NCBI GenBank assembly: GCA_905221605.1
Contig: CAJNDS010002673.1
Coordinates: forward strand, 1 to 64,000
DNA length: 64,000 nt
Source of the DNA: Symbiodinium natans
Lineage: Eukaryota; Sar; Dinophyceae; Suessiales; Symbiodiniaceae
Direction: 5' to 3'
Under the pieces are notes generated by a model. That model worked only from the letters and a program-made list of their open reading frames with translations, had not been told where the DNA came from and did no database searches. The translations under genes were made by a program, and so were the position numbers. Numbering within the stretch: position 1 is the first letter of the stretch; each line of letters begins with the position of its first letter. Shown here piece after piece: positions 57,727 to 64,000 of the stretch.

Positions 57727-59400
57727 AAACCCTACTTCATATCATAGGTGGCCTTACTTAGAACCCTACTTAGCATCCCTAAACCCGAAACCCTAAACCC
57801 AGCACAAAACCTCCCAGCCCGTTTCAAGGGTAGCTGCGATCGATGTCATATTCTCAAAACTATTGTCCATGCACATTATAGCCCCCAATGCAAGCGCATT
57901 AATGTGTGTGCAGGGTGATTTTATTACATCACATGTTAGTTCCCATGCAATTATATTGTTGTATTCTTATGTGCTTACATAGAGACATGTGCTTGGGGCA
58001 AGAAGTGTTTTGATGAGAGGCTGCACTCGGTGTCAGCATAGGCCATGTAACAGAAATATTATACGACTATGCTAGAGTGTATGTTGTTTTTTAAGAAACA
58101 AGGGTGTAACAATTGTAGATTTAGACAATTACATGATATTTTTCTTTAAAGAACAGAATACAGCAGCAACCACAACACAAACAGTAAATCTCTTCTCTCT
58201 CTCTCTATCTATATATATATATACATATATGTATGTATTTTTATTTATGTATATACTCTGAAAGCCTCTGAAAAAAACAGGACACAGTGGCGTCAGAACG
58301 AGTTCACTGTGACCATAGCAACGCAACATAACGCAACCATACAGCAGCTTGTTCAAGTCGCATCCCCAAGCCCAAGACAGCCTTGCGCAAGGTGTCATGG
58401 ATGGCGGGCGCGGACGCTGAGGCAAGGCCACTTCGGGTGGGTCTCCATCCTCGTGCGGCTTAGGGTTTAGGGTTTAGGGAAAACTGATTCGGGGTTAGGG
58501 GTTCAGGGCTTTCAGGCACACACACAAACACACCCACACACAGGAGGTAGGCAACATGTTGGCTCAAATTAGACACAGTAATCGGTTGGCTTTGAGTCCA
58601 AGGCGGTATTTCAAGGACTCTAAGCAGAATGGAACTTCCTCAGTTTTGGCAGGAAGGTCCCGGGACATGACAGCCGCAAGCCGATAAAGCTCAACCTGCC
58701 AATTCAACCCTGGCAGGAGAGCACCCCATCCCCCATCAGAGGCATTTCGAGAGGGAGAAGATTTTCGTAGGAAAGGTTAGGGTCAAGGATATACATACGC
58801 ACGCGCGCGCGTGCGCGAGCGGTGCAGTGTGACCATGTCCCGCGTTTTTGCCCGGCCGACGGCCTTGTAAGCAGCCTTTTGAAGGCCCCAAAGGCAAAGG
58901 CAAACTGGGGTTTAGGGTTTAGGGTTTAGGGTTTAGGGTTTAGGGTTTAGGGCAAACACGAACGAGGTAGCATGACGCAGGGAGCCTGCAAAGCCAAGCT
59001 CAACATTCCCTACACACCCTAAACCCCAAAGCAACGCGACTGTTGAAGGACTAAGCTGCCCTCATTGTACCCGATAGTAACCCTGGCTTAGGGTTTAGGG
59101 TTTAGGGTTTAGGGTTTAGGGTTTAGGGTTTAGGGTTTAGGGTTTAGGGTTTAGGGTTTAGGGATCTCACTCAAACCCGAAACCCCCAAAGCCCGAACCT
59201 CAACGAGTCCAACCAAAACCCGTAAACTGCTAAGGCCCAGAACCCCTCCAACCTCTTTAAACCCTAAATCCCCAAGACACCCTCAAACCCTCAAACCCTA
59301 ATGCTTAAACCCTGAAGCCCTAAACCCCAAACCCTAAACCCCAAACCCTAAACCCCAAACCCTAAAGCCTAAAGCCCGAAGCCTAAAACCCTAAACCCCA
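57727..59400. other. Spacer with simple repeats, no supported gene
   Basis: AT-rich sequence 57840-58130, CT and TA microsatellites (58193-58245), a GCGCGCGTGCGCG run (58802-58820), and TTTAGGG arrays at 58913-58952 and 59090-59163. ORFs are short and unconvincing. Confidence 0.6.
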
Positions 59401-59436
59401 AACCCTAAACCCTAAGCCCCTGCTGGCGCGGGCCAG

Positions 59437-59521
59437 GAGACTTCGCCGGGCCGACGTCGGAAGCGAGGCAGTCGCGAATCCAAGGAGCCCTCGATCAGCC
59501 ACTGGGCTGGGAGGCTTTTGC
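59437..59521 (+). CDS. Putative exon between telomere-type arrays
   Basis: CCCTAAA/CCCCAAA units upstream, acceptor GCGGGCCAG, 85 open nt reading ETSPGRRRKRGSRESKEPSI and SHWAGRLL, then C|GTCTTTAGGG entering a TTTAGGG array. Basic, Ser-rich; no family. Confidence 0.35.
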
Positions 59522-59611
59522 GTCTTTAGGGTTTAGGGTTTAGGGTTTAGGGTTTAGGGTTTAGGTATACTTGAAGAGGGGTTTAGGCGTTCTGAGTTCG
59601 GCGAAGTCCTT

Positions 59612-59842
59612 GTGCGGCCCTGGGAAGACAGCATGGGTACATCAGCGAGGAGGATGATGCAGATGATGAGGGGCCGAGGAGGAGGGCCTGGACAAGTCCT
59701 GCCGTCGGGTACGGGGGCGCGCTCCCCACCTGCTGTCACCGTGGGCGGCGCAGTCCGGCAGACTGCGGTCGACAAGATCAGCAATCTTGCAAAGGACCGG
59801 GGAGGAGTGCAGAAGTCCTTGTCTGATGAGCCGAAACCCTAA
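59612..59842 (+). CDS. Doubtful small ORF
   Basis: 76 codons, Gly/Arg-rich (MMRGRGGGPGQ). It ends inside a CCCTAAA array, and another frame of the same DNA is also open and acidic. It may be part of an exon whose frame I cannot decide. Confidence 0.15.
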   Translation: MRPWEDSMGTSARRMMQMMRGRGGGPGQVLPSGTGARSPPAVTVGGAVRQTAVDKISNLAKDRGGVQKSLSDEPKP

Positions 59843-59942
59843 ACCCTAAACCCTAAGCCCTAAACCCTAAACCCTAAGCTCTAAACCCTAAACCCTATCC
59901 CTAAACCCTAAACCCTAAACCCTAAACCCTAAACCCTAAACC
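59833..59942. repeat. CCCTAAA array
   Basis: About 15 units with a few CCCTAAG/CTCTAAA variants, upstream of the island at 59975. Confidence 0.95.
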
Positions 59943-59974
59943 GGGATGGTGTGAAGGTTTGGCTCCTTGCCCAG

Positions 59975-60051
59975 CCAGCGTGGGGCTGGGGAGCTGTCAT
60001 CGTCCCACACCCGTTGACCTTGCCCCAAATTCGCGTAGATTCTAACCTTGT
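59975..60051 (+). CDS. Putative exon between telomere-type arrays
   Basis: CCCTAAA array, acceptor CTCCTTGCCCAG, then 77 open nt reading PAWGWGAVIVPHPLTLPQIR and VDSNL. The donor GT|GTAGGGTTTAGGG forms the first unit of a 125-bp TTTAGGG array. The alternating hydrophobic pattern looks like a folded domain. The gene is unknown. Confidence 0.45.
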
Positions 60052-60052
60052 G

Positions 60053-60177
60053 TAGGGTTTAGGGTTTAGGGTTTAGGGTTTAGGGTTTAGGGTTTAGGGT
60101 TTAGGGTTTAGGGTTCAGGGTTTAGGGTTTAGGGTTTAGGGTTTAGGGTTTAGGGTTTAGGGTTTAGGGTTTAGGGA
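60053..60177. repeat. TTTAGGG array
   Basis: About 17 units, one TTCAGGG variant. Confidence 0.97.
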
Positions 60178-60290
60178 AACCTGATCGTTCTCAGTATGCC
60201 CTGCGGAGCTTTGCTCGGCAGGCGACCGCTAGAGCCTCAAGCCCCTTAAGACGTAAGCACACCTAAGAACCCCCCCCTAAGCCCTAAGTA

Positions 60291-60614
60291 CCCCTAAACC
60301 CTAAACCCTAAACCCTAAACCCTACACCCTACACCCTAAACCCTAAACCCTAAACCCTAAACCCTAAACCCTAAACCCTAAACCCTAAACCCTAAACCCT
60401 AAACCCTAAACCCTAAACCCTAAACCCTAAACCCTAAACCCAAACCCTAAAACCCTAAACCCTAAACCCTAAATCCTAAATCCTAAATCCTAAACCCTAA
60501 ACCCTAAACCCTAAACCCTACACCCTAAACCCTAAACCCTAAACCCTACACCCTACACCCTAAACCCTAAACCCTAAACCCTAAGCCCTAAACCCTAAAC
60601 CCTAAACCCTAAGC
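60291..60614. repeat. Longest CCCTAAA array in the window
   Basis: About 46 units with CCCTACA, CCTAAAT and CCCTAAAA variants. The mixed variants show it is not a freshly added telomere. Confidence 0.97.
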
Positions 60615-61570
60615 CTGAGGCGAAGATGACCCTCATGGGCTCCTCCCCACCGCAGCCTTCGTGGACCTGGGGGTCCTTCTGAGAGTCGCCTGAGCCGGCT
60701 ACTATAGGGATTAGGGTTTAGGGTTGAGGGTTGAGGGTTTAGGGTTTAGGGTTTAGGGTGTCCTTAACTCTATGATAATCACGCCCCAACCCCTAGACCC
60801 CATTCTAACCTAAACGTTCGGGGCCAAGCTGCTATGCTAAAGTCAAACCCTAAACCCTAAACCCTAAACCCTAAACCCTAGGATATAAGGAGGGTAGCTT
60901 AAGTTATACCTTTCGCATTCTACGAGCACAGAGCCATGGTAGCCCAGTGGTACCCTTTTACTCTTTTTTTTGGTTCTGGGCTCCGTTATAAAAGTAACCA
61001 AACCAGAAGAAGGGCACCCTTATTATGGTATGGGTAACGGCCTACACCCTTATTATGGTATGGTTTCTGGGCTACTAAGAAGAATGCTCCGGCAAGGAGG
61101 AAGGCAACAAAGGTGTGCAGCCATGTGCTCGCTTCTCGGGACTTGGGTATTGGACTCAGGTCACGAGGAAACTTTCTACGCTATCTCGTATGAATTACGA
61201 TTGGGTGTGCTCATGGCATAGAAAGTTGGAGAGTTCGCGCGTTGGCAGCATCGCGCCAGAAAATCCGGGGATGTCATTCCTGAGCGAGAACTTGCAGATT
61301 GTCAAAACGCTACGGTAGTGAATACAAATGCCTCTAGATCCCTTTGAGCTTCTGAACCCTAAACCCTAAACCCTAAAGCCTAAACCCTAAACCCGAAACC
61401 CTAAACCCTACACCGGGGGACATCTTTCGCTTCGGACATCAACCAAGAACCCTAAACCCTCAACCTCCAGTGTGGCTATAGTGCTTGGCGGGCGGCCAAA
61501 AAAACCTCAACCCTAGTCCCTAACCCCTAAACCCTAAACCCTTAGGGTCTAGGGTTTAGGGTTTAGGGTC
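60615..61570. other. Spacer with small arrays, no firmly supported gene
   Basis: An island at 60660-60712 has an acceptor (CCACCGCAG) and a short open frame ending TAG. Paired CCCTTATTATGGTATGG segments lie at 61016 and 61047. Further small CCCTAAA arrays are near 60845, 61357 and 61528. Confidence 0.5.
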
Positions 61571-61624
61571 TAGGGTGCCCGGGGCGCGGAGTGCTCCCCC
61601 TGATGCGACACGTGGCTGCGCAAG

Positions 61625-61706
61625 ATTCTTTGAGCCGGGGCTTGAAGAGCCACGACTTTAGAGCGAGTTTAGGGATCGAATATCGGCAGCAGGAGCTGAA
61701 GATGAG
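61625..61706 (+). CDS. Putative internal exon
   Basis: The acceptor GGCTGCGCAAG precedes an open frame reading SLSRGLKSHDFRASLGIEYR and QQELKMR, then the donor ATGAG|GTTAGG. A TTTAGGG array starts about 20 bases on (61726-61793). Unidentified. Confidence 0.4.
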
Positions 61707-61905
61707 GTTAGGCAGAAATTCGGGTTAGGGTTTAGGGTTTAGGGTTTAGGGTTTAGGGTTTAGGGTTTAGGGTTTAGGGTTTAGGGTTTAGGGTCTGAGA
61801 GGTGTTCCAACAATTCGGTTTTCGCATGTTGTGGTACCGCGGGACACGTCGTGCTGAGGGTTGCTCATGCGAAGGTCATCTTCCTCCAAGCCATGGTGTG
61901 ACGAG

Positions 61906-62015
61906 CCCAGAGACTCCCAAACCCCTTAGTTAAGCAATATACCTTAAATTATAGTAGGAACCCTAATATGATTTAAGGTATGTTCCTTAATTAAGGGGTT
62001 TTGGAGTCTCTGGGA
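61906..62015. repeat. Hairpin (MITE-like) element, CCCAGAGACTCC ends
   Basis: CCCAGAGACTCCCAAACCCC, TTAGTTAAG and TACCTTAAAT are mirrored by ATTTAAGGTA, CTTAATTAA and GGGGTTTTGGAGTCTCTGGG, so almost the whole 110 bp is one palindrome. Confidence 0.85.
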
Positions 62016-64000
62016 GTTCATGAAACCCTGAACCTTAAACCCTAAACCCGACTTGGTGGGCCGGGGGAGGGGGGGTGGGTGGGGAGATCAGCCCCATAGG
62101 CCCCAGAAGCCTGCAAACCGTACAAGCGCCAAACCCTACTTGAGGCCCATATGAGGCGCCTGGAAACTCGCATTCATCCTAACATCGGAGACAAAAGTCT
62201 GCTGTCAGGGAAGACAGCTTAGAAAGCCTCGTGACCTGGAGTCTTACCTCCTTGAAGTTTGGGCCCGTGGGTTTTATTTGGTACATAAGGGCTGTGTAAG
62301 GGGTCCCCATTTCATCAGCCAGACAGCTTCTGCAGCCGTCCCTCACGGCGAAGCTATGAGGGTGATGGCGAGTGAATCTGGAGATTCGCCCTGCACTGTC
62401 GGAGGAGCTGTTCTAACCTCTAAACCCCCAAACCCTAAACCCTAAACCCTAAAACCCTAAACCCTAAAACCCTAAACCCGAAACCCCAAACCCTAAACCC
62501 TAAACCCTCAAAGTCCTCAGATTCAGCTTCCAGCCAGAGGTCAACCCTAATCATTTCCTTGGCCGATGGTACCCTAGAGCCCTAAACCTTGCCATTCTTT
62601 TCTGTTCATGCAGCTCCTGAAGTTAGGCTACTAGTTGCTTAAGAACCCCTCAAAAGATTAAACATGTTCTTCCCTATAAGGGCAATATAGGGACTTTTTG
62701 GTTTAAACATGTAGGGGGTTCTTAAGCAAATAGTAGCAGGGGGTTCAGAGAGTAGAGGCCTTCTGGAGTTTTCAAGGGGCCCTAGAGGGCTTACAACAGG
62801 TCACCTCCAAATCTTCAGCTTGACTTCTGGTTTAGGGTTTAGGGTTTAGGGTTTAGGGTTTAGGGTTTAGGGTTTAGGGTTTAGGGTTTAGGGTTTAGGG
62901 TTTAGGGTTTAGGGTTTAGGGTTTAGGGTTCAGGGTTCAGGGTTTAGGGTTTCGGGTTTAGGGTGTAGCTTCCCGCGAGACCCTGAACGTTAAAGCCTTC
63001 AAGAAGCACCCTGCAAACCCTAGAGGGCCTAGAGCCCCCAAAGCATTAAAGGGTTTAGGGTTTAGGGTTTAGGGTTTAGGGTTTAGGGTTTAAGCACTCT
63101 ACAGACCCCAAACAAACTAAGAGCCGAAAGCGGGTGGGTGGTTCATAACCAACCGAGTGTGAGCGACTAAACCCCAACCCCAAAAACCCTAAACCAACCG
63201 AAACCTTAAAATCCTGAACCCCAAGGGTCGGGGTTCGTCATAAGTAGGGTCATTGGTCAGGTGACCTATATTCTAAGGGAATTTTAGGGTTTTGGGCTTA
63301 GGTAACGCTACATTCATATCACCCGTGCATACAACTAATCACGAACCATCAAGCGTGACCCTCTGCCGGGGTTTAGCGGCTAGGGCTGGGGTTCAGATTT
63401 TAGTGCTAACATGCCCTTTTGATCTAAACCCTGAACCCCGAACCCTAAACCCTGAACCCTAAACCCTAAAGTATTTCTGGTACGTCGAGGGTCCAGTCCT
63501 TCAATCCGTCAACCTGAAGAGCTCCATCAAGCCAAAACCCCAAGCCCAAATGACCCCCCCCCCACCTCCCTATATTATGAGCTTAGACCTGAAGACCCTT
63601 CAAAACCCTAAACGCCCCAAACCCTAAACCCTAAAACCTAAACCCTAAACGCAACCTGAAGAGCACTTGGGAAGTTGAATTGCTCCGCCAACCGAGCGTC
63701 CACCCCAACAATCTTGCCACAAGGGCTCAGGTGGTTCAGGGCAGGGTTTACGGTAGTTTAGGGTTTAGGGTTAGGGTTTAGGGATGAGGGTGTAGGGTGT
63801 AGGGTGTAGGGTTTAGGGTTTAGGGTTTAGGGTTTAGATCCCCTTGGTATCCCACTGGTACCCTTTACCCTTGTTTTGGTTTTGGGTTCTCTTGTAAACT
63901 ACAACCAAAGACAGGTTAGGGTTTGGGGCTTAGGGTTTGGGCTTAAGGTCGAGCAGGGTTCACGGTTCAGGGTTTATGGTTCGAGGGTTGAGGGTGGTGT
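62016..64000. repeat. Telomere-type arrays and spacers to window end
   Basis: CCCTAAA array 62424-62510, TTTAGGG arrays 62829-62965, 63053-63092 and 63750-63838. The second copy of the GCTACTA-TTGCTTAAGAACCCC hairpin is at 62627-62738, and a diverged GGTTCATGG-family copy at about 63235-63352. No gene is supported. Confidence 0.7.
62627..62738. repeat. Hairpin element, GCTACTA-TTGCTTAAGAACCCC family (copy 2)
   Basis: GCTACTAGTTGCTTAAGAAC at the left and GTTCTTAAGCAAATAGTAGC at the right, nearly perfect inverted repeats, with ATTAAACATGT/AAACATGTAGG inside. Confidence 0.8.

Noticed and set aside
60291-60614. Longest CCCTAAA array as a true chromosome end
   Set aside because: It is internal, degenerate in sequence, and followed by more unique DNA and arrays in the opposite orientation.

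Overview
This window is nuclear DNA of a eukaryote, very probably a dinoflagellate alga. Three things support that. (1) A tandem array of intron-rich beta-tubulin genes has only GC or GA splice donors. (2) A LINE-type retrotransposon carries the VGEASNPGP motif near the start of its ORF2. (3) Arrays of the telomere-type heptamer TTTAGGG/CCCTAAA occur throughout. No prokaryotic gene organisation is present, and every gene I can support is on the + strand. I cannot name the species.

Layout. 1-5076: short TTTAGGG/CCCTAAA arrays alternating with short GC-rich islands; several islands read as small exons (mostly coiled-coil) bounded by AG acceptors and GT/GC donors. 5077-33345: three head-to-tail beta-tubulin genes, each with 14 exons totalling 1338 nt (445 codons plus stop). 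Intron 12 is 135 bp in copy 3, about 3.1 kb in copy 1 and about 12.7 kb in copy 2, because one LINE family has inserted repeatedly at exactly the same position, overlapping the 3' splice site. Copy 1 holds two 5'-truncated LINE fragments. Copy 2 holds a 5'-truncated element (A) joined directly to a much longer one (B). B encodes an OTU-protease ORF1, a small basic Cys-rich ORF1b, and an ORF2 with APE endonuclease, reverse transcriptase, CCHC knuckle and RNase H. 33346-47250: telomere-type arrays again, exon-like islands, hairpin (MITE-like) repeats, a 23-unit octamer array and a Pro-rich terminal exon (42480-43202). 47250-52360: a satellite of roughly 110-bp units alternating between two variants, each with a G-run/C-run hairpin, interrupted by a 2.1-kb insertion with a 13-bp target duplication. 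52360-64000: telomere-type arrays, more exon-like islands, and a 1.6-kb ORF-bearing insertion (56097-57710) with a 16-bp target duplication.

Most interesting signals. First, islands between arrays are usually bracketed CCCTAAA-island-TTTAGGG, and several carry an AG acceptor at the left and a GT donor that runs into TTTAGGG at the right. Introns here would therefore begin in TTTAGGG and end after CCCTAAA, so their two ends are complementary. Second, a LINE repeatedly targets one splice acceptor in beta-tubulin and duplicates that acceptor. Third, elements A and B are joined end to end without a target duplication, as expected from template jumping. Exon models outside tubulin are inferred from open frames and splice motifs only.
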